Below are positions 36,601-51,600 of a DNA stretch of 64,000 nt, piece after piece. Source of the DNA: Dastarcus helophoroides (taxonomy: Eukaryota > Arthropoda > Insecta > Coleoptera > Bothrideridae); the NCBI GenBank assembly GCA_028583605.1, contig CM053331.1, positions 31,722,411 to 31,786,410 on the forward strand. Direction: 5' to 3'. Made by a program: the position numbers and the translations under genes. Below the pieces are notes generated by a model. That model was not told the origin of the DNA. It worked only from the letters and a program-made list of their open reading frames with translations, and did no database searches. How positions within the stretch are numbered: position 1 is the stretch's first letter; each line of letters opens with the position of its first letter.

Positions 36601-39600
36601 ACAAACTTAGAGCGGATCAACTATATCTAAGTATTCAAAGAAAATTCCAAATTTGTTTCAGGAAGTTCTTTCGGGGTGGCGGTCACATACGCGGCAGCCG
36701 GTATCATAATTGAACGTTGGGGTTGGGAGATGGTATTTTACGCATCAGGAATAATCGGATCCATCTGGTTTGTGTTGTGGTGGCTGCTAGTGTATGACAG
36801 TCCTGCGGATCATCCCAGGATATCGCAGCAGGAGAAAGAGTATATTCTGAATTCACTGGGGAAGAGCGTCGAAAAGCATCGAGTACAAAGGCAGGTTATT
36901 CAAAATTTATAATTTAGTATATGTTTCTGTTTTTGTTAGGGCGATGTGCCTTGGAAAGAAATCCTAACTTCGAAAGAGGTGTGGCTGACTCTTTTAGCTC
37001 ACGCTGGCGGAATATGGGGAATGTTTACGCTTCTGGCGTTGACGCCAACTTATTTTAAACTTATACATGGACTGAATATTCGCTCGGTGAGTATTGTCTT
37101 CGACAAAATCAATTTCATTTTAAATTAATATTCATTATAATCAACAATGGAGAATAAACCCTTTATATAATTTTAATAAAATAGAAGCAACATATATTGT
37201 CTTTGGGGTTGCGAAAATTGTCACTGGAAAAGTGACGTTCATCACTGCAGCTTTTAAATTTTTTTTAAAATTAATGATTACATACAACACTCACCCACTC
37301 GATCATTCACTCATCGCAAAATCTCCAAAACTAATAAAATTACAAACTTGAAATTTGGCAAATACCTTCCTTGAACGACGTATGCATCCGAAAAAAAAAA
37401 ATTTTTGAAATTCAACCTCTTAAGTGTTTATACAAGTTGGGATCCTGGAAAAAACCAGTTATCCGAGTTGCCTGACATCAACAAATAAAACGAATTTTTT
37501 AATGTGTGTTTTTAATGTGGTCTCCACCTTATAGTGCAAAATGTTTTAATTTCTCTCTAAATCTGAGCAAATAGTACTCCATCATAAAATGAGAAATATT
37601 ACTCAGAATATTGATGAAGACAATGTAATTTACTATCAAATATACACCCTTTCCAAGATAAGGTCCAGTATTGCCATCTCCGTCGCGACAAAAGATACGG
37701 GCGCGTTTAAATCGAGAAAAAGTTGTCCAAATTACGAATATGCTTTTGCAAAAATGCCACCGCAATAGAAATACTCCGTCCTCCATCCTTGAGAATTTCG
37801 CCACTCTCATCTATATCGCATATTTCTTAGCTACACAGAATGTAAAACGCTGACACAATCAAACAAATCTGACAAATCTATATGTGGGATTTAAAGGATT
37901 TGAACTGGAAAAGCCGTTAATCCAGGAAAACGTATTTAGCAGTCTTACCTCTATTACCTAAGCTGTTAGTGACAGAAAATAATCAGAAAATTCACAGTCT
38001 AAGTTAATCGATATAACGACTCGATTTTTATTTGTTATTTTCCGCCAGCTTGAAATTGCTCAATTTCAGTCCTTTACAGAGAGTTCGTGTAATTACATTT
38101 TTAATTTGACCAAATAATCGTTGTCCATTAATCTCGATTTTATTTAGGAACATGAACGAAAAGGGAAACAGCAACTGGAATGAAGCTTGGCGCTTAATTG
38201 GGGAGTGTTCATAAAACGAATAGCATGACTATTCACATGTACGTTATTATTAAACATCGATAGCATTTTCGGTTTCTGCCATTTTCAACTTTTCCGAAAC
38301 TAAAAACCAAGTACTAAATGACATTTGCAACAGTAATGCAAACCTAGTTTGGTGTTAGCAAATATTTATCGATACATTGTGGAATTTTTAATATATGTTG
38401 CCCTTTAATCGTTAATAAAGTTTAATAGTTATTAATACAAACCAAGTCTAAAGTGGAATTTTTTAAAAGTAAAATTTAAAATTTTAACAAAGTATTGTTA
38501 TCGGTTCGAAAATTAAAACTCAGTGAATTGTAACAATTTATTTCCAAACTTATTTTGGAACACTACGATTATGTTTCAATTAACTACCAGACTATCTAAA
38601 TATCTGACTATCGGACTAACAGACGCACTCCCGAAGGAGAGGCGACCTCGTATTTATAGCTATCGTTCCGGTTTCTAGAACGGATCTCCTTAGAGGTAAG
38701 ACTTATCGCTTGCGGAAACGTCTAGAACGCTTATCTGCTGTATGATTCATTCCTGCGGTCGCTTCACATCATCAAATGTTTCCAGAGAGTTCCTTTCACA
38801 ATCACTATAACAAATTTTATAATTACATTTTGTTTCAATATAAACTAAATTTAAATTGACATGGAAACTTCGATTTTCGTGCTTGAAGTTTAGAAAAGAA
38901 ACACAATATTCAGGTTTAAGTTGAAAACTTTCATAAAAATATCAAAATTAACTAGGTAAGAAAAAAATACAGTATAAATATTATCAGTTTTTTCAGTTTA
39001 AAATATAAACACGGAATTTTGAGAAAAGAAAGCACGAAAAAAATAGTGATGTAAAAAACCTGAGATTTATAATTAAATTTTTAAAAACAAAATTTTTGAT
39101 ATTTCGAATTTAAATTCGAAATTTTGGAAAAAAATCAAAGCTTTAGGTTTAGCGTTGTTATTTTGAAAAAAATCTTCCCAACATTTCTCTCCGAAGATAA
39201 TAGCTTGGCTATCGAAACGCGTTATAGCAACTTTTGTTGTGTTTTTTAATCTTTCTTGGTGGTTTCAGGGGACAAGATTTTCATCTCAGTTCTTAAAAGA
39301 TAACCGTTTCACAAAAAAAAAAACATTTTTTTAAAAATAGGTAGTTTTTGACTCGTGTTAAATCCAAAATTTCGGAAAAAACAACTCTGGAACTTGAGAT
39401 ACTAAATATTACAAGGAGTTAAAATTTATTTAATTAAAAATTATTAAAATTTTATATTAATATACGATTATTTTTTTGTGCAACGGATTGGTCCTTGGTT
39501 ATCTTTAAAAATTAAAATACAAATCTTGTCCCTGAAACCAAGAAGTATTAAAAAACACAACAAAGATTGCTCTAACGCATTTCGATAGCCAAACTGTCAT

Positions 39601-42600
39601 CTTTATGAAGATTTTTGATTTTAATTTTGAAATTTTAATTTTAAACTCCGATATTCAAATTTTTTTTTCAAAGATTCAACATTTTTACTGGAGCTTTAAT
39701 TAGAAGCTTAAATTCTCTAAATTTTAAATTCAAAGTCACAAATTCGAGAAAACAAATCCAACATTTTCAGGTTAAACCTGAAGTTTAGAAAGACAATTTT
39801 AATTAATGGTTGCTTCCATATTTCGTCTTTTTAAGACTTAAGAACTGAATTTTTCAGTTTAAAATTTTCAAGTCCGTATTTGATAAAAAAATTTCACACA
39901 TCAGAAGATTTCAGTAGCAAATTTCAGGAAAATAGTTGAAATTCTAAAAATAGCATTAAATTCGTTAAAATATTTAAACATTTTTACGATAAACTTACAA
40001 TTTTGGTAAAATTTCAACTATTCACCTTTTTGTTCAGAAACGGATAAGAATTTTTCCTGAAATTTTATCCTTTTTAGAATGTTTGGATTTTTTTTCACAA
40101 AATTCGTTTTTTTGCAAAAATTGTCTTTTTTTAAAACTCAAATTGATTCTGAAAAGGTTCGACATTTTTTTAAAATCTAATTTTTTAAAATCTGATTTTT
40201 TTAAAATTTTGAATTGTAATCTAAAGATTCTTCGCTTTTTTCTTTTTTGATATTTCCGATTTTTTTTTTAATTTAACTTTTTCTTCTAATTCGGTTGTTT
40301 TTTGAAAGATTAAAAAAAAATATTCATCTAGAAATTGTAAAAATTTTCATTTCTGTTTGCATTTTTCTAAAAACAATTTGAAGAAAATTTTGTATGAAAA
40401 TTTAAACTATTTTTTTAATCTAACATTCTGTCAAGTTACGACTTGTTTTCTCAAAATTTCAACATCACCTTAATATTGGACATTTTCTGATGCTGGTGCA
40501 TGGTGGAGGCTCACCGCCTTCTGACTGAATATTTTTCAAAATTTGTTGCTGTGTTTGTAAAATTCGATATTTTCCTCAAAAGTAGTTTTTATTTCAAATT
40601 CGTCTTTTTTTCGAAACAAGATTTTTTTTTCAAATCCGTTAAAAATTAATATACAAAAAACTTCAAGTCCATATTTGATAAAAAAAATTTACACATCGAA
40701 AAGTTTCAGTAGAAAATTTCAGGAAAAGGGTTGAGGTTCTAAAAATAATTTTAGGTTCGTCAAAATATTTATAAATCTCTAAGATAAACTTACAACTTTG
40801 GAACATTTCCACTATTCACTTATTTGTTTGGAAACGAATAAAAATGTTTCCTGAAATTTTGTCTTTTTTAGAATGTTTGGATTTTTTTCACAAAATTGAC
40901 TTTTCTTTGCAAAAATTGTCTTTTTTTTTTAATTTCGAATTAATTCTGAAAAGATTCGACATTTTTTCGATATCTAATTTTCTTTCAATTTCGAATTTTA
41001 ATCTGAAGATTCGTCGCTTTTTCCTTTTTTGAAATTTCCAAAAGTTTTTTTTTTAAACCGTCTTGTTTTCGACGTTTAAAATTTTATCTTATATCCGATT
41101 TAATATCTATCAGTTTTTTCCCCCAAATACTTCTTTTTCAATTATTTTTGCTCAGAATTTGCCATTCTCTCAATATTTTGACTAAATCTGACTGAAAATT
41201 CTCCAATTTCAAAATTTTCTCCAGCTTATAACCTTTTCTTAAAATTTCAAATTTTTTTCAAAATTTGGTTTTGTTTTCAGAGATTTTGAGTTTTTCCTAA
41301 ATTTTTTTTTTGAAATTTCAATATTTTTTTCAAAATGTGTCTTTTGCTTTTAAAAATATAACTTTTATCCTAACATTTAACTTTTTATCTTGGCGTTTTC
41401 CTCGAAATTCGCCTTTTTAGATCTTTTCCTCCAAATTCGTCCTTTTTACAAATTGGGCTTATTTTCAAAATTTGAGTAATTGTTACAAAAAAAGATCCTG
41501 TTATATTTTTTGTTAATATCTCGACTTTTTTTTCTACTCGAAATTCGTTGCTTGCTCAAAATATTGGGTATTTCTTTTCAAAATTTGGACTTTGTTCGCG
41601 CAACCTAATTTTGTCGTAAAATTTTTGGAAACTTCCAGTTCTTTTTTCCAATTTCTTAATACTGAACGAAATTTCGACTTTTTTCAATATTTGCCTCTTT
41701 TGAAATTTGACTCTGTTTGTGTCATTTCAAACTTTGTGCAATTTCATAAATTTCTACATTTTTCTCGAGATATCGAACTTTTTCTCAAAATTTGCACTTT
41801 TTTCGAAATTAGAACAAATTTTTTCCGTCAAAATTATTGGAGAATTTCAAAGTTTTATTAAGCTTTGATACTTTTCTAAAAATTTCGCACCTTTCTTGGA
41901 ATTTGGAATGTTTTCAAAACTTGCTTTTATTTTTGGAAATTTCGATTCTTTCTCGAAATTCAATTCTTTTTCAAAATTTCGATATATTTTCAAAAACAGT
42001 GTTTTTTCGAAATTTCAAATTTTATGTCAAATCCAAATATTTCTGTTCCTGTAAGTCCGGGAGATTTTCTAACCTCTTTGGATTTTGTATCAAATTCATC
42101 TTTTTTATATAAAATTCAACTATTCTCAGAATTTTACTATTTTTGAAAAAGTTTAATAATCTGTGGCAAGATTATCATTTTTTTTTCAAAATTTGGCTTT
42201 CTCCGAAAAACGTTCAATTTCTTCAAATTTTTAATTTTTACTTCAAATTTCAAATTTTACTTATTATTTGCAATTTTTTTTAATTTCGGCAACATCTGAC
42301 TCTAGAAAAGTTTGAATATGTACGAAATTTAATCTTTTTCCTGCAGGTTATTCTCGCAAAATGAGCCTTTCTCTCCAAATTCGCTTTTTTATTTTTAGGC
42401 GATATTATTCCAAAACCCATATTTTTTGAAATATAATCTTTCATTCTAAAATCCGACACCTTATGTTACTGTAAGCCTGAACTTTTTTCTTCAAATTTTT
42501 CTTTTTAAATTGTTTCTCAAAATTTGTCATTTTTTCGAAATCTCGTCAAAATGTTAGAGAAATTTGAAATTTGTACTATATTTTGATTTTTCTTCAAGAT

Positions 42601-45600
42601 TTTGAACATTTCTCGAAATTTCGAATTTTTTACAAAGCATGTTTTTGGAAATTTCAATTTTTTCTTCGAAATTCGTCTTTTTCTCGAAATTTCGGTATTT
42701 TTTCAAAATCAATCTTTTTTCGAAATTTTGACTTTTTTTGAATATTTCCCAAAATTTCGAATTTTTTTCAAAGCCTGTTTTTGGAAATTTCGATTTTTTT
42801 CTTCGAAATTTGTTTTTTCTCGAAATTTCAGTATTTTTTCAAAATCAATCTTTTTTCGAAATTTTGATTTTTATTTAAAATTCAACTTTTATCTTCCAGC
42901 AAGTCTTCGCTTTGCTTCGTCTTTTTTTTTGATTTTTGCCTTTAAAATTCGTCCCTTTTTAGAAATTTCGTATATTCTCAAGATTAAATTATTTTCAAAA
43001 AAATGCTTTTTCTGGCCATATTTGTTTTTTTTTAATTTCGACTTTTATCTGGAAATTTGTCGGTTTGTGAAATTTGCAACTATTTGTTACAAAATATCTA
43101 CTTTATTCGCAAAAATTAATTTTTTTCTCAAAATTTTAGCCAAAAAACTTCCACTTTGTTTAAATTTTTAATTTTTACCCCAAATTTCAAATTAAACTTA
43201 TAGTTTGCCATTTTTTTTATTTTCGACAACATTAGACTCTCTGGAAAAAGTTGAATTTTTACAAAATTTGAACTTGTTCCTACAGTTTTTTTTGTCAAAA
43301 TTAGTCTCTTTCTCGAAATTTGTTTTTTTTTTAAGTGATATCTTTTCAAAACCCATATATTTTTGAAATATAGGGTTTTATTTCAAAATTCCACACCTTA
43401 TGTTCTTGGAAATTTAAACATTTCTCTTCAAATTTGTCTTTTTAATTTTTTTATCAAAATTTGACATTTTTTTCGAAATCTAGAGCAATTTTGAATTTGT
43501 ACTCTATTTTGATTTTTTCCCGAAATTTTAATCATTTCTCATTTTCTTCAAGAATGTTTTTGGAAATTTCGATATTTTCCTCGAAATTCGTCTTTTTATC
43601 GACATTTCAATATTTTTTTAGAATCAATCTTTTTTCGAAACGCTGACAAGATTCAACCTTTATGTTTCAGCAAGCTTTTGCTATTTCTTCGTCTTTTTTC
43701 CAATTTTGTCTTCAAAATTCGCCTCTTTTTCAGAAATTTCAACTAATATCAAAATTTAATTATTTTCAAAAAAAACTTCTTTGCGTAAAAGAATTCTTGT
43801 TTATTTTTTCTGTTTTCAAAATGTTGGCTTTTTCTTTAACTACTTTATTCGCAAAAATTTAATTACTTTCTCAAAAGCTGGGCCGAAAAACTTCTTATTT
43901 CTACAAGCTTTTAATTTGTAGTCCAAATTTCAAATTTTACTTAAAATTGGCCATTTTTTCTAATTTGGACAACATCTGACCTGCTGGAATAGTTTGAATG
44001 TTTACGAAGTTTGTTCTTTTTCCTAAAGATTTTTTCTCAAAATTAATCTTTTTCTCAAAATTTGTTTTTTTTTGAAGCGATATTTTTTCAAAACCCATAT
44101 TTTTTCAAAATATAAGCTTTTACCCAGAAATCTGACAGTTTATGTCCCTGCAAATCTAAACTTTTCTTTTCAAATTTTCTTTTTTAATTTGTTTCTTGAG
44201 TCATTTTTTCGAAATCTCATTAAAATCTTAGACAAATTTTGAATTTGTACTATATTTTGATTTTTTTGTTCGAGATTTTGAATATTTCCCAAAATTTCGA
44301 ATTTTAATTCAAAGCATGTTTTTAAAAAATTCAATTTTTCCCTCGAAATTCGTCTTTTATTTTCGAAATTTCAGTATTTCTTCTTATCGACATTTTGACT
44401 TTTATCTTAAGATTGGACCTTTATGTTGCAGCAAGTTTTCACCTTTTCTTTGCCTTTTTTTTTATTTTGTCCTAAAAATTCGTCTCTACAAATTTCGACT
44501 AGTCCCAAATTTAATTATTTTTGAAAAAAAATTGTTTCTGTAGAAAAATTTTTGGTTATTTTTTTGTTTTCAAAATTTCCACTGTTTCTTCGGAAGTCGT
44601 CGTCTTCTCGAAATTTCAACTTTTATAACATTATATCTTTATTCGCAAAATACGCCTTTTTTTGTTTCCCTGGGAAATTTCCAATTACTTTCAAGGGGAA
44701 GAGGAAAAATCTTTTGATAACGAATGGGGTTAAACATCACAATCAAAGTTTTTGGGGAAAATTTCTAATTTTTTCTTGAAAATTCGACCATTTTTTTCAA
44801 ATTTCTATTTCATTTTTAAAATTAGATACTTTGTCCTCTAAATCTTTTTTTTCTAAAAAATTCCCAATTTTTTAAATTCGTAATTTTTGCTCGAATTTTT
44901 CACATTCATTCCGAAATTTCTCCTTCAAAATTCGATCTTTTAAAATCTAATTTTTCGGTAGTTTTGTACGGGTTTTCAATGGATTGCCCCTTTTTCGAAA
45001 TATAATTATCTCAAAACTCAGAATTTTAAAGTTTTTCAATATTTCAACTTTGCGCCTGAATTCGTCTCTTTATTGAAATTTTGACGTTTTATTTTAAAAG
45101 TTGTCTTTTTTTTTTTTCTGAAATTAGTCTGTTTCTCCAAATAAGTTTTTTTTGTGAAATTGCGACATGATTCTCAAAATTCACCTTTTTATATTTTTTT
45201 TCAAAAATCGTTTTATATTGAAATTTGGATCATTTTATCTTAATATATTTCTCCATTTTTGACATCTAAAATTTCTAAATTTAGTTTTTAAAAAATTACG
45301 ACTTATGTATCAAAATTTGATTTATTTTTGAATTTTCGATTTTCATTTCAAAACCCCATTTTTTATTTTCCTGGAAATACCAACATTTCTCTTAAAATTT
45401 GCTTTTCCTAGAAATTTTGACTTTTTTAAAGTTAATTTTCTTTCCCGAAATATCTAATCGATATTTTAATAAAACATTTAAAATGTTCAGAAAAACATTT
45501 TCGGTAAATTTCGGGAAGAAGTTTATTTGTAAATTTACTCTTTACCGAAATTAGAAGCTGTCAAAATTGAAATGAAAAAGTGAAAATTTCGAAAAAAATA

Positions 45601-48600
45601 TTTTTAGAAGTAACAATGTTTCTTTTTGAAATTGGACTTTTTCTTAAAACTGGGTAGTATTTCTCAAAATTTGGTTTTGAAAATTTCGGTACCGTTTCCA
45701 GTTCTTAGCATTTTTTATTTTTTTCAAGGCGTAAGGTTTTCATTTTACATTTAATTTTTAGCCTTTCTTTCAAAAATTAGATTTTCTCAAAATTTTACTT
45801 TTTTCTCTTACAAATTGGACTTTCTTTTGAAAATTTTTAATATACTTTAGCAAGTTGGATATTGTTCTTGAATTTTTGACCTAATTATCAAAAATGATAT
45901 TTCTTTGCAAATCGGTTTTTTGCTAGTTTTTTTTGATTTTTTTTTTAATTTAACCTTTCGAAAATCTCAACTTTTCTACAATTTGTTTTGTTCTTGTCAT
46001 TTCGTATTGTATCTTAAAATTGATGTTTAATGTTTTCGGAAACTTTCACTTGAATTTGGACCTTTCCTGGAAATAACGATTTGTTTCTTCAAAACTCCTT
46101 TATTTTTCCACATTAGATCGAAATTCTAATAAAAATATCCTTATAACACTTTGTGCAATTGCAGGAAACAGGCCTACATGCCTGGCGGAGTAGATATTGT
46201 CCATGGTGAAAGAAAAAAATGCTCTGGAATGTTGCCGATATTTTTAAGCCATATTTAAATCAAAAATGAGTTCCTGGAATTTTACATCATTTTAGCATAC
46301 ACATTAAAATTATTTTTAAAAAATACTCTAACTCTTAATTGTTAAAAGAAATTTAAAGTGAAAGAATTGGTCTTTAAAGTAGAACATTTAAATAAAAGAT
46401 TAGATAAAATTCGAGAAGAAGGAAGAAATTTCTGATATAACTCAGAATTGATTCCCCAAATGTTAGGTCTTTACCAAATTAGCACTGAAAAACAAACCTT
46501 GTCCCCTGAAATCAAGAAAGATTAAAAAACACAACAAAGATTGCTCTAACGCGTGCATCTCTCTGAAGATGATAGCTTGGGTATCGAAATGCGTTAGAGC
46601 AACCTTTGTAGTATTTTTTAATCTTTCTTAGTTTCAGAGGACAAGATTTGCATTTAATTTTTTGAACATAACCAAGGACCAGTTCGTTCCACCAAAATTA
46701 GCACTTTCAAATTTTTTGAAAATATTACAGTAACGTCAACTATCAATCAAGTAGTGTGAGGGTAACATGAAACCATAAGCTTTTTTCCTATCAAATATCT
46801 TTTAAAACGCGAAGTATTTACTTCAATAATTCAGTAAAAATCCTCTATTTTAATGAAAAAGTTCAAGTTTTCAGAAAAACTCAGACCAAACTGTTATTTA
46901 AAAATGTCGACTTTATTATTTCGAAGTTGTTCCCTCGCTCATGTTCAAGTTTTTTGATAACGTAGAAAAATATATCTAATGTCAGAGATTTAGAGCCGAC
47001 AGTGGTAAAGAATTTACACTCAATTCCATCGAAGTACAAATAGTGAAAAGACTGAATCAAATTTAATGCATTCAATCTATAAAGCTTCTTTTCATGGCGA
47101 AATTTCAGAGAAACCACTTGCCTGCATAGAGCGATAAGCCGTGTCTATTAGCATCTCTTCAATTTGCGAAACACTTTTATTGTTTCAGCGAGAGCATTTT
47201 CAAACTAAAGCACATTCAAGCAAATTGCCGGTCTCCGAGATTAAAATTCAATGAAAATATCTTTGTTTCAGACTGGATTTCTTTCAGGATTGCCTCATCT
47301 CCTTAGACTGATAACGGCCTATTTATTCTCGCAGCTCGGCGATTATTTGTTACGATCGAATAAAATGAGCAGAACCAACGTTCGAAAGTTGGCAACTGGA
47401 ATATGTAAGTAGATTTTCGATTTCGTGATTTATGGCTTTGCCAGGTCGTAATTTTTCCTGTACTTGAAAATTTCATACCTGCAAATATTACGAAGGGTTT
47501 TAACGCTGCTGTGAAAATGTATGAGCATGGATAGAAATTTATCACTTAGAAGTTTTTATGGCGTGCGACGAATGCCAAAGTAAATAAAGGGAGAAAATCT
47601 TACAAGTTTGACGTTAAGTTAAACAGATTTTAGAATGTGCTTATTAATAAGGATTTAAAATGTTCCTGTTAAAACTTCGCCTCAGGTGAAAGGATTTCAT
47701 AAATTATTGGACGCGAAGATCTGTTCTTGACTGGTGATGTCTTTAGTGGATGGGGTTTGAAAATTCTTATGATATTTTAATATCGATTATGACACTAAAT
47801 ATGAAAAGTTGGTCTTAAGAAGAATTTATTAGTTTTCGAATCTATATCAAAATTAACAAATTCTCATTCTGTGTAGCAGAAAAGTAATTTTTTTATAATG
47901 TATACTATATATTTTTCTTACTTTAAACATATGCTACAAAATTTAAAATATATAACAATTTTGGTATTTCAGAAAAATTAAGCAATTAATTAACAAACAC
48001 TTTTATCAAATTTCGAATTTTTTAGGAAAGTTTCTAGAAAACATTAAAAAAAAATCAAAAATTCAGGCGATTTACTTATTCAAAGGGCTGTTTACTATTC
48101 CTACCCCTAAACAGGGGCGTTCCTAAATCTTCAGCCGCCTGCGTGTCTTTTAGAATTTGGCCACCCCAAATTATTTTTTTCTAATGATATGGAAGAAGGG
48201 AATTTCACAAAAAAAATTAACATTTTTTACAAAAATTACTCGATATATTGAGGCCAAAACTGCGACATTTCGAGATTCAAATTTGGAAAAAATCAGAATG
48301 CCTAGAAAGTTTTGGAAAAAAAAACTAAAAATCGAACTTGATTTTGAAGAAAATAGCGGGTCCTTTATATTAAAATTATAATAAGATATAAGCGTTTGCA
48401 ATCGACATTTAGAAAAAAGTAACAATTGCGAGTGCAAACCTGGAATTATGAGAAAGAAGTCCAAATTTTCAAATAGATGAAATTTCATGTTTATGACCGA
48501 TTTCGAAATTTTGAAACAAGGTTCAACATTTCTAATAAAAATCGAAATTTCACTTTTTGAGCAAGCAACTAGGAAAAGAGTATAAATTCAAATAAAAATT

Positions 48601-51600
48601 TTGCTAAGAAAAGTCCAAGTTCCTTTATATAACGTCAAAATAAAAATTTTCTTCAACTTTTGACTTGATAACCACCATTTATTATAAAAGTGATAATGGA
48701 AACTATGGGAAAAAGTCGAAAGTTTGAATAAAAAACTGGAGTATTTATAACAAAATCTAAAGTTTACACCAAAATTAAAAAAAAAAATAATTTCGGAACA
48801 AGGAAAATTCTACCAAAATCCAAGATGGAGTTTCAGATTGTAAGAAAAAAAAGCAAAAAATTGATCTCACACTTTAGAATCTGCCCAAATTTTCAGAAAG
48901 AACATAAAAATTGAAATTTTAACTAGAAATTCATCAAAATACAGAACGTTGATGGGAAACTTATAATTAAAGAAAAAACGCCCAATGTTCAAAATTAAAG
49001 TTATAATTACGAAAGAATATCTGAATTTTACAAAATGAATTTTAAATGTTTTGGTGTAAACTTTAAATTTTGAGAAAATTTATCAAAAGATCCAAATTGT
49101 AAAGGCTTAAAATTCATAATAAACTCTATTAACGATAAATGCAATAAGATATATACAGAATTCCGCAATGTTTCTATACATTTTTTGCTATGACCGGACC
49201 TGGTTTCGCTTTTCGGCATCGTCGATAATTTTGCCACTAGTTTATTTAGCCGTTGCTATGCTAACAAGTTCCACGGATCACAGATTACTGCAAATATTTT
49301 GTCTAATCCGAAGGTCTGTCCAGAAGATCTAGATCTAGCAAATATTTATAGAAACGTCGTGGAATTTTTTATATATCTTATTGAATTTATCGTTAATAGA
49401 ATTAATCAATTATGAATATTGAAGAATTCGAGTCATTAAGGGCTAAAAATTACAATTATTTTCAATATTTTAAAAAAGAAAAATTTTGAAAAAAGCCGAA
49501 AATCCTAAACAAATTTAAAAAATATCGAAGTTTTCATAAAAATTCAAAATTTTTAGAAAATTCTAATGAGCGAAATTTGGAGAAAAATTAAGATGTGAAA
49601 AAATCTAAATATAAAAAAATCGCAGTTTTGAACAATGTCAAAATTTGAAAAAAATCGGAATTCTTAAATCAAAATTATGAAAAAAAATCAAATTCTTAAA
49701 ACATAAAAGTTTTGGAAAAAAATGTTTGACGGAAAAATTCGAAATTTTGAAAATACTGAAAAATTTCAAAAAAGTGAAAATTTTAAAAAAGTCAATATAA
49801 ATTTAAAGTCGTATTAATTTTCAAAAAAAAAAAAATAAAATTGAAAAATGAAGTCGAATATTTCAAAGCAGTTTTGAAATACAAATCTTTTCCCCTAAAA
49901 CCAAGAAAGATTAAAAAACACAACAAAGCTTGCTGAAACGCGTTTCGTTAGCCAAGCTGTCGTCTTCAGAGAGGTATTGCATCTCTCTGAATATGATAGC
50001 CTGGCTATCGAAACTTTGTTGTTTTTGAAGATAACCAAGGACCAGTCCGTTCCACCAAAAGCATTTTAAAAATAATCAATATCTTGAAAAAATGTCGACA
50101 TATAAAAATGTGAAATTAAAAATTGTAGACTTAAAGAACTTAAAATTTAATAAAATTGCAATATCTCAAATAATAATTTAGAAATTCCAAATTTAAAAAA
50201 CGAATTTTTTAAAAAAACAGCCGTTTTAAACAATGTCAAAATTAAAACCAAATCCAAATTCTAAAATTTTTAAAGAATATAAAAATTGTAAAGGCAAAAC
50301 CGAATTTTAAAGAGAAATTCATAATTTTAGAAAGTCACATTTTTGAAAGCCATTTAAAAATTTGAAACAAGCGACATTTTGAACCAATATTTAAATCTGA
50401 AAAATAATTCACATTTCCAAATAGATCGACATTTTTAAAGTTGTACTAATTTTCAAAAGGAGTCAGAAATTTTGAAAAAAAGTCGAATATTGCGAAACAG
50501 TTTCGACAGCAATAAAAATATTGAATAAATCTGGATGTATTTGTTAAAAATTGAAATTAGAAAATCGAAACTTTCAAAAGAATAGACATTTTGAGAGCGT
50601 CCTAAATTTTAAAAGTTAAAATTTCGAAAAATATTAAACAAGTAGTTTTGAACAAATGTCCTGTTTTAAAGGAAATCCGAAAAAAAACGAAATATTTGGA
50701 ATCCGACTAATCAAAAACCTTGGCATTTTGATAAAAATTTTCAAAAGATGAAATTTAAAAAGAACAAAATATTGATATTTCAAAAAGTCTAAATCAAAAG
50801 TAAAAATAATTAAAATCGTATTAATTAAAAAAATAAATGTTGAAAAACACACATTTTAAATAAAAATTAAAGTCTTTAAAAAAGGTCAACATTAAAAAAA
50901 ATGAGAACAAAAAAAAGTAGAAATTTTTGAAAAACAATTAAAGAAAAGGCATTAAATAAATGTGGAGATTTAAAAAAGCGAAATTAAAAAAAAACGCAAT
51001 TTTAAACAATGTCACAATTAAAACCACAATCTAAATTTTGAAAGGCTCGAAATTTCTAAAAACAAACTAAAATTTTGGAAGAACTCAATAATTGTGAAGA
51101 AAAAACCTAATTTTACATAAAAAATTCAAAATTTTAAAAATTCGACATTTTGAAAAGAAGTCGAAATTTTATAAAGTAGCAATTTAAAAATGCGAATATT
51201 AAAATGAAACCAAATTTCAAAAAGGCCAAATTTTGGAAAAATGTCTAAATATGAAGAATGTTTATAATCGAACTAATTTTCGAGAAAAGTTAAAATTTTG
51301 AAAAGAAAGTCGGTTATTTTAAAACAGTTTTCAAGGAATCATATTCTTGAAAATTATTAAAATATTTGCAAAAATTTGAAATTAAAAAAAAAAATGTTGA
51401 CATTTTAAAAAATTTCCAGATTTTTAAAAGGTAAAATTTCGAAAACTATCGATAAATTCGAAAAGTAGAGTCAAAATATTCAAAACCAAATTAAAATTCT
51501 TTAAAGAACTCAAAAGTTGTAAAGAAAAAATACCGAATTTTGCAAAAAAATTTCGACATTTTAAAAATTGGATTTTTTGAAAAAAGGTCTTAAATTTCTC

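Noticed and set aside
38529..38768. CpG-rich promoter of another gene
   Set aside because: GC-richer than its surroundings, but the TATA box plus AATAAA plus TG..CA ends fit an LTR better and no coding sequence follows on either side.
41592..44779. Several Phe-rich ORFs of 60-189 codons
   Set aside because: They are translations of T-strand satellite; composition follows the repeat, with no family similarity.
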